Origin: Candidatus Brocadiaceae bacterium | Lineage (GTDB): Bacteria; Planctomycetota; Brocadiia; SM23-32 | Reading direction: 5' to 3' | Length of the DNA stretch: 9,007 bases | Assembly (NCBI GenBank): GCA_003551785.1 | Contig: PUNP01000838.1 | Coordinates: 1 to 9,007, forward strand | Shown here: piece after piece, positions 1 to 6,025 of the stretch | Layout: each line of letters opens with the position of its first letter | Numbering within the stretch: the stretch's first letter is position 1 | Translations under genes and position numbers: made by a program | The notes under the pieces: generated by a model | What the model was told of the DNA's origin: nothing | The model's input: the letters and a program-made list of their open reading frames with translations, nothing else | Database searches by the model: none

Positions 1-29
1 GAAAGATGCTACGCCTGTGTTAAAAACTA

Positions 30-47
30 TTGATACTTCTTTATCAA
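30..47 (-). terminator. Weak candidate terminator after the acidic lipoprotein gene
   Basis: Read on the minus strand, TTGATA and TATCAA form a 6-bp stem around a 6-nt loop. TAG and five T follow, starting about 15 nt past the lipoprotein stop codon. The stem is AT-rich, so termination would be weak. The plus strand also has a T-run after the stem (positions 49-53), so the site could work in both directions. This is inferred from pattern only. Confidence 0.33.
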
Positions 48-61
48 CTTTTTATGTGAAG

Positions 62-286
62 CTAATCGATAGGTATTTCATCGATGTCGAGTTCCGGTCG
101 TTCATCATCACCATTTTCCGGGAGCAGCCCCCCATTCTCAGGTTCTGCTTCTTCTTCTATTATCTCGACATCTTCGGCTGGTTCTGGCATATCCGGCTCA
201 TCTCCACAACCGGTAACGAAAGACAAAAAACCTGCTCCTGCTATAAAACATAAACTTAATCTCACTGCTTTTTTCAATAAAAACAT
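62..286 (-). CDS. Small, strongly acidic lipoprotein (74 aa)
   Basis: I recognise no family. The N-terminus (MFLLKKAVRLSLCFIAGAGF) is a lipoprotein signal peptide: Lys5, Lys6 and Arg9, a hydrophobic core, then the lipobox Val24-Thr25-Gly26-Cys27. Cys27 is the expected lipidation site for Lgt and LspA. The remaining 47 residues hold 21 Asp/Glu and a single basic residue (Arg63), are rich in Pro, and are probably disordered. The start is supported by a perfect AGGAGG seven bases upstream. The gene is monocistronic in this window and diverges from the GYF_2-repeat gene across a 196-bp AT-rich spacer. The predicted product is a membrane-anchored acidic tail of unknown role, perhaps a spacer or binding peptide. 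The reality of the gene is fairly secure; its function is unknown. Confidence 0.75.
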   Translation of the reverse strand: MFLLKKAVRLSLCFIAGAGFLSFVTGCGDEPDMPEPAEDVEIIEEEAEPENGGLLPENGDDERPELDIDEIPID

Positions 287-293
287 AAATAAA

Positions 294-299
294 CCTCCT
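294..299 (-). promoter_or_regulatory. Strong SD site of the lipoprotein gene
   Basis: On the minus strand AGGAGG lies seven bases before the ATG at 286-284. It is the best SD in the window, and it fixes both the strand and the start of this short gene. Confidence 0.8.
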
Positions 300-315
300 A
301 CAAAAAATTAAGTAA

Positions 316-353
316 GCTCTCAGCTAAAAAAAATATCACATAAATGCGAGAGC
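316..353 (-). promoter_or_regulatory. Possible 5'-UTR stem upstream of the lipoprotein gene
   Basis: GCTCTC (316-321) and GAGAGC (348-353) are inverted repeats separated by 26 bases, with a run of T inside the loop on the minus strand. If the promoter suggested at 367-395 is used, this stem falls in the leader of the lipoprotein mRNA. The long loop and short stem make it weak evidence. Confidence 0.2.
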
Positions 354-366
354 AACCATTAGAAAC

Positions 367-395
367 AATTTACCAAATTTTTAATAAAAAGTAAA
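367..395 (-). promoter_or_regulatory. Weak candidate promoter for the lipoprotein gene
   Basis: On the minus strand TTTACT (395-390) and TAAATT (372-367) are 17 bases apart. Each matches four of six consensus bases. The tract is very AT-rich, so chance matches are likely. Confidence 0.27.
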
Positions 396-406
396 ATGAA
401 ATGCAA

Positions 407-435
407 TTGCTTTTTTTTAGTTCAGAGAGTACAAT
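407..435 (+). promoter_or_regulatory. Sigma70-type promoter of the GYF_2/flavoprotein unit
   Basis: TTGCTT (407-412) and TACAAT (430-435) are separated by exactly 17 bases. Transcription would start near 442, giving a leader of about 40 nt before the ATG at 483. It is the only good match found upstream of this gene pair and would drive both genes. Confidence 0.6.
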
Positions 436-482
436 CGTTAGAATGCATTTTTATTTAATACTGTCAAATCACTCAAAACAAT

Positions 483-1550
483 ATGCAAACCTGGTATATT
501 TTAGTTGAAGAACGCAAGGACGGGCCATACTCAAAAGAGGATATTGAAAAATATGTTGCAGAGGGGCGTTTTAGCCCGGAAACCATGGTCTGGCAAAAGG
601 GAATGGTGAAATGGAAACCGGCTAAAGAAGTTTTTGAAATTGATTCCACAATAGGAAACAGCACTGATCAGGAGCATTCTGAAACCCATTTTAATAATGT
701 CGTATGGTACATTAAGAGTAGCAGCCGGAAAATCGGCCCCATCAAATATGCTGAACTGAAAAAACGTATTGCAACAGGTGAATATAAAAGAAACGATTTA
801 ATTTATTCAAGTGCCTTAGGCCGTTGGGCCCCGATATCAGCTGTTGAAGAATTACGGCAAAGTGATAGTGAGCATAAAGCCGAAAGTAAAAAGTGGTATC
901 TCAATTACAAAGGTGACTCCTTCGGACCGTATACAGAAACTAACTTAATTAGTCTTTTGAAGCAAGGTAAGGTAACACCAACTACCAAAATATGGAACGA
1001 AGCAAAAAGGAAGTGGCTGTGTATTCAAAATACAAAGTTCGCGCAATTTATTCCAGAATCATTAAAAAAAAGATGGGAAGGGCTGGAGAATTGGTATTAT
1101 ATGCGTGGAACGCAAAAGTTGGGGCCGTTTTCTACGAAAGCTATTATGACCTCAATTAAATCCGGTACCATAAAGCCCAAAGACCGCATATGGTCTGATC
1201 AACGTAATAAATGGCAGCAAGTTGCTGAAATAGATACCTTCTTCCGCCTCTTTGAGAAAATCTATAAAGACACTGACGCAGAATTGTGGTACACTAAAGA
1301 TAATGATAACATATCCGGCCCGTATTCCGTTTACGATCTGAGGCAACGCATCCAAAGTGGAAGTTTAACTTTTAACAGTTTAGTTTTCTCCAAAAAATCA
1401 GGGAAATGGGAAAGAATCAATTCAATAAAACGCCTTAAAGCCGCCCTTTTTGTTGCTTCGAAAATACATAATAATAACAATAGTACATCTTCTCCTCCTC
1501 GCCGTTCAGAACTAAATAAAAATTATGATGGTGATGAAGATACTCGATAA
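483..1550 (+). CDS. Protein of five tandem GYF_2 (DUF4339-type) repeats (355 aa)
   Basis: The protein consists almost wholly of five copies of a GYF_2-like unit starting at Trp4, Trp75, Trp138, Trp204 and Trp269. Each has WY at the start, Gly-Pro at +10/+11, Gly at +24, an aromatic at +33 (Trp, Tyr, Trp, Trp, Phe) and Trp at +40, with no spacing change between copies. Linkers are 22 to 30 residues. The C-terminal tail (about 328-355) is polar and probably disordered (Asn run, SSPPRR, acidic end). There is no signal peptide or membrane segment, so it should be cytoplasmic; it is moderately basic (61 Lys/Arg against 45 Asp/Glu). The start is supported because repeat 1 begins at residue 4, although no SD is visible. 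GYF_2 domains are mostly uncharacterised in bacteria, and eukaryotic GYF domains bind proline-rich peptides. The 26-bp overlap with the next gene suggests translational coupling and a joint role. Domain call confident; function unknown. Confidence 0.9.
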   Translation: MQTWYILVEERKDGPYSKEDIEKYVAEGRFSPETMVWQKGMVKWKPAKEVFEIDSTIGNSTDQEHSETHFNNVVWYIKSSSRKIGPIKYAELKKRIATGEYKRNDLIYSSALGRWAPISAVEELRQSDSEHKAESKKWYLNYKGDSFGPYTETNLISLLKQGKVTPTTKIWNEAKRKWLCIQNTKFAQFIPESLKKRWEGLENWYYMRGTQKLGPFSTKAIMTSIKSGTIKPKDRIWSDQRNKWQQVAEIDTFFRLFEKIYKDTDAELWYTKDNDNISGPYSVYDLRQRIQSGSLTFNSLVFSKKSGKWERINSIKRLKAALFVASKIHNNNNSTSSPPRRSELNKNYDGDEDTR

Positions 1551-2766
1551 TTATAAGAAACCCTTTTTTCTTGCTCTTACTGCTGTTGTTATCTACTCCT
1601 TCACCAATTATGTCACCCCAGAATTGCAACGTAATGACATCTTATTGGCTTCTCATCATGAAAGGGCTATTGAGGATATCAATTTTGAAGACCTGCCCTT
1701 TAGTAAAGATGATATACTTGTTTCCCATCCGAAGACTGCCTTTTTATCCTCGAAAAACAGCTTGTATCGGACGTATGACCAAGAGAAAGCGCTTATTGGA
1801 TATATTGCTATTGGGCCACCCGAGGGAGAGAATATTACCGGATTCGCCGGCAGAGTTCCCCTCCTCATTGCTCTGAACAGGGAGAGGAAAGTATTAAATA
1901 TCCAACTGTTACCAAATCAGGAAACGCCCGGCTATGAAAGAAAGGTACGGGAGGAACTTTCAGATAAATGGACGACTAAGAGAATTGAAGATGCTGTCGA
2001 TCTCGATGTAGATACAGTCTCAGGCGCTACAATGACCAGTTCCGCGGTTATAGATGGAGTCAGATCCACGCTGGAGTCAATCGCTGAAAGGCCGGAGTTG
2101 GGAATCGAAGAAATTGATGAACGGGAAACTGATTTCCTCATGACGCTCAATTATAATCTGCCGGAAATAATCACCATAGTTTTCCTTCTTGCAACCCTCA
2201 TACTCTATTTTAGTAAAAAGAAAAACAAGAGTATAAGATACCTGCAAAAAATACTTTGTATCTTAATACCAGGTCTTTTGACGGCGGCTGTATTATCATT
2301 ACCAACTTTTTCAAGCTGGCTGGGCGGCCGGATTGCAATCACCCGACACGGGCTTTTACTTTTCATAGCCGTCTCCGCCTTAGCTATACCGCTTTTGACC
2401 GGCAAGAACTTCTATTGTTATAACTTCTGCCCATACGGTGCCGCTCAAGACCTGATAAAGCGGTTCAATAAGGGAAAATCAATAAAAATCAACAGATTCC
2501 TACGCAAGCTTTTTGCGTTTATACGATGGGGAGTGATAGTATTGGCCGCAATAAATACTGCATTTATTTGGGGGATTGATCTATCAATTTTCGAGCCTTT
2601 CTCCGCCTTCCGTTGGCGTCATGCTCCATGGTCGAGCAGGATATTAGCCGTTGTCTTTTTGATAGCAGCCTTCTTCATTCCAAGACTTTGGTGCCGTATT
2701 TGCCCCACGGGAGGAATCATCGAAGCTTTTCGGGTGAAAAAAGACAGAGGAGGCATCAACGGATAA
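1525..2766 (+). CDS. Membrane FMN-binding/Fe-S electron-transfer protein, NosR/NapH-related (413 aa)
   Basis: Residue 12-30 is a membrane anchor. Residues about 35-205 form an FMN_bind domain like those of RnfG, NqrC and NosR, with the flavinylation motif D163-T-V-S-G-A-T169; Thr169 is the likely phosphoester-FMN site, made by ApbE. Five further membrane segments follow at about 213-229, 243-260, 276-292, 333-350 and 372-387. Two Cys motifs, C298-x3-C302-P and C390-x2-C393-P, sit just after segments 4 and 6. Basic residues place both on the cytoplasmic side, with FMN outside. The role inferred is moving electrons across the membrane. It is shorter than NosR (about 700 aa): the C-terminal ferredoxin domain is absent, so the protein ends just after the second Cys motif. 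ATG 1525, ATG 1528 and ATG 1534 are all possible starts, none with a clear SD; 26-bp overlap with the GYF_2 gene suggests coupling. Donor, acceptor and substrate are unknown. Confidence 0.85.
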   Translation: MMVMKILDNYKKPFFLALTAVVIYSFTNYVTPELQRNDILLASHHERAIEDINFEDLPFSKDDILVSHPKTAFLSSKNSLYRTYDQEKALIGYIAIGPPEGENITGFAGRVPLLIALNRERKVLNIQLLPNQETPGYERKVREELSDKWTTKRIEDAVDLDVDTVSGATMTSSAVIDGVRSTLESIAERPELGIEEIDERETDFLMTLNYNLPEIITIVFLLATLILYFSKKKNKSIRYLQKILCILIPGLLTAAVLSLPTFSSWLGGRIAITRHGLLLFIAVSALAIPLLTGKNFYCYNFCPYGAAQDLIKRFNKGKSIKINRFLRKLFAFIRWGVIVLAAINTAFIWGIDLSIFEPFSAFRWRHAPWSSRILAVVFLIAAFFIPRLWCRICPTGGIIEAFRVKKDRGGING

Positions 2767-3049
2767 CTTTAAACCCATGGAAATCATCTTTCGGCTTTTC
2801 CCAATGTACATCCACTGATTTGACTTGAGCATATTTGGGGCCTTTGTGTGCCCACGACACTGCGGTTCTGACCGCTTTGGCCGATCCCTCAAAAACCGCC
2901 TCAACTCTGCCGTCAGGTAAATTCCTTACATAACCGTTTACACCAAGTTCATCGGCCTTCGCCCTGGTGGAAGAACGGAAGAAAACACCTTGTACGCGCC
3001 CGGATATGAATACCTGTGCTCTGACTGTATTTTCTTGTTTGTTTACCAT
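2756..3049 (-). CDS. acyP: Acylphosphatase (97 aa)
   Basis: Acylphosphatase hydrolyses the carboxyl-phosphate bond of acylphosphates such as acetyl phosphate and 1,3-bisphosphoglycerate, in the cytoplasm. The fold signature is complete: GRVQGVFFR (residues 17-25) with catalytic Arg25, and GYVRNLPDGRVE (39-50) with catalytic Asn43, followed by the usual VEAVFEG strand. The length of 97 aa is typical of the family (about 90-100). The ATG at 3049-3047 was chosen over an upstream in-frame ATG at 3106 because AGGAG sits five bases before it and because the extra 19 residues have no family counterpart. The 3' end overlaps the convergent flavoprotein gene by 11 bp, with no terminator between them. 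Upstream lies the inverted-repeat element at 3118-3249. Confidence 0.95.
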   Translation of the reverse strand: MVNKQENTVRAQVFISGRVQGVFFRSSTRAKADELGVNGYVRNLPDGRVEAVFEGSAKAVRTAVSWAHKGPKYAQVKSVDVHWEKPKDDFHGFKVIR

Positions 3050-3054
3050 AATTT

Positions 3055-3059
3055 CTCCT
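3055..3059 (-). promoter_or_regulatory. SD that decides the acylphosphatase start
   Basis: On the minus strand AGGAG lies five bases before the ATG at 3049-3047, selecting the 97-residue product over a longer reading. Confidence 0.75.
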
Positions 3060-3117
3060 GGTGATATTCTTAAAACCCTCTCCATAATATCCCGCATTTT
3101 CCACAACCCGTAAGGAT

Positions 3118-3249
3118 AGTGGCTTGGCCGGAAGGCTGCTCGAAGTGGACGCTTTCAAGCGTCCCGGGGAGCGCGCAGCAATTTCCGGACTCCGGAGCCC
3201 TTGAAAGGGCTCACTACGAACCTTTTATTGCCTTTTCGGCCAACCCCCT
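3118..3249. repeat. Double-hairpin inverted-repeat element (REP/BIME-like), 132 bp
   Basis: The two ends are imperfect inverted repeats: AGTGGCTTGGCCGG-AAGG on the plus strand from 3118, and AGGGGGTTGGCCGAAAAGG on the minus strand from 3249. Inside each arm is a hairpin with an 8-bp stem: GGACGCTT/AAGCGTCC (3147-3164) and GAGCCCTT/AAGGGCTC (3195-3212). Reading each arm outward-in, the hairpins align over 29 bases, are preceded by CTCGAAGTG or TTCGTAGTG and are followed by CCGG. The stems differ at three pairs, and every change is compensated on the partner strand. This layout matches paired REP elements mobilised by a Y1 (RAYT) transposase, or a small MITE, but no transposase gene is in the window. 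It lies between the divergent acylphosphatase and aldolase genes. Function is inferred; the structure is directly visible. Confidence 0.7.
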
Positions 3250-3556
3250 GGTGGTCCTTTCAACTGGAGGTTTGTGAGAAAAGCAGGATATCCCCATTTT
3301 AAAAGAGATTATCGGAAATTTCAAACAGTCTTCATTTGCAACATTATTCAGTTCTATTTATTATATTCTCGTTAGAAGTAAATCCCTGACATCACTACCC
3401 CGGATATTTCACGCGTTTCCAGTGGTGCAGATGTGGCAATTGTCAAACGCAGCTGTATTCGTATACTGCAAGTGCAGGTTTTTGCCGCAGATGCGCCGCT
3501 GGGGACGCGCCCGTCAGGGTAAACCGCCGTTTATGGCGCGTATTACACATTGGAAT
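3250..3556. other. Gene-free stretch with a GC-rich, hairpin-bearing island
   Basis: No convincing gene is present on either strand. Positions 3250-3400 are AT-rich and unremarkable. From about 3405 to 3541 the composition changes sharply; 3481-3540 is 41 of 60 G/C. This part holds several short inverted repeats: GTAT/ATAC around TCGT near 3451-3467, CTGC/GCAG around AAGT (3467-3478) followed by GTTTTT, and ATGCGCC (3491-3497) that can pair with GGCGCGT (3535-3541), counting one G-U pair. It may be an interspersed repeat, a decayed gene or a structured RNA; the sequence alone does not decide. Confidence 0.4.
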
Positions 3557-3586
3557 TTGAGAAACAGGGAAAATGATACTTAATAT
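3557..3586 (+). promoter_or_regulatory. Candidate promoter of the aldolase-pabB operon
   Basis: TTGAGA (3557-3562) and TAATAT (3581-3586) are 18 bases apart. The implied leader is about 140 nt before the GTG start at 3732. The -35 matches four of six bases and the -10 five of six. No better pair was seen in the spacer. Confidence 0.4.
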
Positions 3587-3717
3587 GTTTATTATCAAGT
3601 TGTTACATTAAAAATTGTCGTTGGTTTATGAAATATCCGGGCTACCGTGCTCTGTACCGGTTGCGACATGTCTCACCGAATATATTCATTATAAGGTTAT
3701 AAGCCACTATTTTATAC

Positions 3718-3722
3718 GGGAG
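3718..3722 (+). promoter_or_regulatory. SD that decides the aldolase GTG start
   Basis: GGGAG lies nine bases before GTG 3732. The frame is open back to a TTG at 3615, so this site is the main reason for choosing the shorter protein. Confidence 0.6.
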
Positions 3723-3731
3723 CTTTTTATT

Positions 3732-4496
3732 GTGAGCAAAAATCTCATTAAAACTTTTGAAGATAAACTTCGGGATGATGAACATGTAACAGGCCTTTTC
3801 ATGAAAACCTGTGACCCCGCTTTCGTGGAAGCCGCCGGTTATGGTGGCTTCGACTTTGCTATTCTGGATCAGGAACATGGCCCGGTATCAACGGAAAACC
3901 TGCAGAACCTGGTTCGTGCGGCTGAGATTGCCGGTATATTGCCGATTGTGCGCGTGCAGGACAGTTATGAGGTTAATATCGCAAAAGCGCTGGACGTTGG
4001 CGCACTCGGTGTGCAAATTCCGCAAATACAAAACGCACAAGAAGCCGAAAGCGTCGTTAAAGCCGCCAGATTCCACCCGCATGGCGAGCGCGGCGTATGC
4101 CGTTTCGTCAGAGCCGCTAATTATTCCGGCTCCGATAAAACCGATTATTTTGAATCCGCGGCCGACAATTTGATTATTGCGCAGGTCGAGGGACAGGAGG
4201 CGTTGAATAATATTGACTCCATACTGCAAGTGAATGGTATCGACGTCATCTTCATCGGCCCCTACGACCTATCCCAATCTTTAGGTATACCCGGCGATGT
4301 TTCTAATCCTAAAGTCGTTGAACAGATTGAAATAATTCATGAAAAAGCATCAGAAAATGACGTAAGAGTAGGGACTTTCACGGATACGATCGCCGACTTG
4401 CAAAGGTGGAAAAAAGTCGGTGTCCAATATCTCGCTCACTCCGTTGACGTTGGTATCTTCCTGGATGCGTGCAGTGATATATTGGGGAAAATTTGA
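3732..4496 (+). CDS. HpcH/HpaI-family (class II pyruvate-type) aldolase (254 aa)
   Basis: This family of metal-dependent aldolases cleaves or forms 4-hydroxy-2-oxoacids, releasing pyruvate plus an aldehyde. Visible family features are FDFAILDQEHGP (40-51) with Asp46 and catalytic His49, Arg74 in PIVRVQ, the strand-loop GALGVQIPQI (90-99), GERGVCR (118-124), Glu153 in VEGQEAL and Asp179 in GPYDLS (176-181). Glu153 and Asp179 are the expected metal ligands, and Arg74 the substrate-carboxylate binder. Its 254 aa equals the family norm. The GTG start at 3732 has an SD (GGGAG) nine bases upstream. The frame extends to a TTG at 3615, but those 39 residues have no family counterpart. It ends 21 bp before pabB, so the two are probably co-transcribed. 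The natural substrate is not deducible; 2,4-dihydroxyhept-2-enedioate and 2-keto-3-deoxy-sugar acids are family substrates. Confidence 0.9.
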   Translation: MSKNLIKTFEDKLRDDEHVTGLFMKTCDPAFVEAAGYGGFDFAILDQEHGPVSTENLQNLVRAAEIAGILPIVRVQDSYEVNIAKALDVGALGVQIPQIQNAQEAESVVKAARFHPHGERGVCRFVRAANYSGSDKTDYFESAADNLIIAQVEGQEALNNIDSILQVNGIDVIFIGPYDLSQSLGIPGDVSNPKVVEQIEIIHEKASENDVRVGTFTDTIADLQRWKKVGVQYLAHSVDVGIFLDACSDILGKI

Positions 4497-4517
4497 TTAT
4501 ATTTTAATCCAAATGCC

Positions 4518-5912
4518 ATGAACAATAAATTAACGGTTCGCTGCATCGCCCATAATGCAGATACGGCATTATGGCTTAAAGCGGTCGCCGGCCAGCCCTA
4601 CCCGGCTATACTGGAAAGCTCGCTGTTCAATAAGAAGCAAGGCCGTTTCTCCATTTTATGCTGGGCTCCCTTCAAAAAAGTTTCACTTCAAACCGGAAAT
4701 GTCACAGTTTCCGATTTCCGGACCGACGAGAAGCATGTGAAATCTGGTGACCCGTTCGCGATTTTATCTGAAGAGTTTGAGAAGGAAAAAACTGAATATC
4801 AGGAGAACTTTCCGCTCCCGTTTGCCGGCGGGGCTATCGGTTATTTATCCTACGATTTGCGTCACTATATAGAATCGCTCCAAAAAATCTGCGAATATGA
4901 CGTGCCTGTTCCAGAATTCACTTTCTGCTTCTACGACCATGCAGTGATAACTGATCATGCTCATAACGTAACTTACTGGGTAGGTTCTGAAAAAAAGTAT
5001 GACCAACTCAAAAAGCTGAAAAAGGCTGATAAACTGAAAAAAACAGCACTCAAAAAGTTGGAAGATATACAGTGGAATACTAATTTGAAATCTAATTTTA
5101 CTCCGGATGAGTATAAAAAAGCTTTGCAGCGGGTCATCGACTATATTGCTGCCGGCGACATATTTCAGGCAAATTTGTCCCAGAGATTCGAGGGGATATG
5201 TGAGGCGGGCGGTTTGGATATCTACCGGCGTCTTCGTCATATCAACCCCGCCCCCTTCTCGGCCTACCTGCGCTATCCGAAATTCGAAATCATCTCCTCC
5301 TCACCAGAAAGATTTTTACTGCTTCAGGACGACATCGTATCTACACGCCCTATAAAAGGTACACGCCCAAGGATTGAGGGTAATAACAAGTTTAACGAAA
5401 AAATGAAATCCGAACTGGTGGCATCGGCAAAAGATAACTCCGAATTGGCGATGATTGTCGACCTGGAACGCAACGACCTCGGGCGGGTTTGCTCATATGG
5501 TTCGGTCAATGTTGATGAACATGCCGCACTTGAAACCTACCCCACGGTTTTCCACCTCGTCTCGACGATATCCGGACGGCTTCACCGTCCGCATTATAAT
5601 GAATTCGACCTCTTAAAAGCCACATTTCCGGGCGGATCGATCACCGGAGCACCAAAAATCAGAGCAATGGAAATATTGGAAGAACTGGAGCCGGCAGCCA
5701 GAAATATTTACACCGGAAGCGCTGGCTACATCTCTTTTCATGGTCGGATGGATATGAATATACTTATCCGTACTATATTGAAAGTCGAAAACAGAATTTA
5801 TATGCAATTCGGCGGCGGGATAGTAGCCGATTCCGACCCCGAAGCCGAATATCAGGAAACCCTCGATAAAGGAAAAGCGCTTTTTGACACCATAGGCGCC
5901 CATATTTTATAA
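4518..5912 (+). CDS. pabB: Aminodeoxychorismate synthase component I, PabB (464 aa)
   Basis: PabB converts chorismate and ammonia into 4-amino-4-deoxychorismate, the precursor of p-aminobenzoate and folate. The ammonia normally comes from the glutaminase PabA. The chorismate-binding domain spans about residues 195-460, with GDIFQANLSQRF (213-224), SSPERFL (261-267), RPIKGTRPR (277-285), AMIVDLERNDLGR (311-323), FPGGSITGAPK (370-380) and the GGGIVADSD segment (432-440). Lys280 in PIKGT is the key discriminator: PabB has Lys there, whereas anthranilate synthase (TrpE) usually has Ala. The N-terminal domain keeps the ESS...GRFSIL pattern (33-47). Residues about 159-181 form an unusually Lys-rich linker. 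No SD is visible before ATG 4518, but the protein begins where homologues do. Neither pabA nor pabC is nearby. It probably shares an operon with the upstream aldolase gene. Confidence 0.93.
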   Translation: MNNKLTVRCIAHNADTALWLKAVAGQPYPAILESSLFNKKQGRFSILCWAPFKKVSLQTGNVTVSDFRTDEKHVKSGDPFAILSEEFEKEKTEYQENFPLPFAGGAIGYLSYDLRHYIESLQKICEYDVPVPEFTFCFYDHAVITDHAHNVTYWVGSEKKYDQLKKLKKADKLKKTALKKLEDIQWNTNLKSNFTPDEYKKALQRVIDYIAAGDIFQANLSQRFEGICEAGGLDIYRRLRHINPAPFSAYLRYPKFEIISSSPERFLLLQDDIVSTRPIKGTRPRIEGNNKFNEKMKSELVASAKDNSELAMIVDLERNDLGRVCSYGSVNVDEHAALETYPTVFHLVSTISGRLHRPHYNEFDLLKATFPGGSITGAPKIRAMEILEELEPAARNIYTGSAGYISFHGRMDMNILIRTILKVENRIYMQFGGGIVADSDPEAEYQETLDKGKALFDTIGAHIL

Positions 5913-5940
5913 CTTGACCTTGACCCGGCAATCGACAATT

Positions 5941-5969
5941 TATACCACAATACTATGTGCTCATATAAT
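5941..5969 (+). promoter_or_regulatory. Candidate promoter of priA
   Basis: A perfect TATAAT lies at 5964-5969 in the 113-bp gap before priA. The best partner 17 bases upstream (TATACC, 5941-5946) is a poor -35. Two TTGACC copies at 5914-5925 are too far away for it. The implied leader is about 50 nt. Confidence 0.38.
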
Positions 5970-6025
5970 CTTAAAACCGCAACCTTCTTTATACTGCTAT
6001 TTCATAAACCGGCGAGAATGTTGTA

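Noticed and set aside
84..311. Ser-rich 75-residue plus-strand reading frame
   Set aside because: It is the antisense of the lipoprotein gene, which has a signal peptide, lipobox and perfect SD; the Ser-rich content is what an acidic coding strand gives in reverse.
3050..3106. Longer acylphosphatase starting at 3106
   Set aside because: The internal ATG at 3049 has a good SD and yields the standard 97-residue domain.
3274..3375. 34-codon frame starting at GTG just after GGAGG (3266-3270)
   Set aside because: The spacing to the GTG is only three bases, the peptide has no recognisable features, and it lies in a gene-free repeat-bearing stretch.
3615..3731. N-terminal extension of the aldolase from a TTG start
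   Set aside because: The 39 extra residues have no place in the family, and GTG 3732 with GGGAG upstream gives the normal length.
4845..5240. 131-residue minus-strand frame inside pabB
   Set aside because: It is a shadow of a clearly conserved coding region and shows no family features.
4518..5912. Anthranilate synthase component I (TrpE) as the identity of this gene
   Set aside because: Lys280 in PIKGT indicates aminodeoxychorismate synthase rather than TrpE, and no trp genes are nearby.
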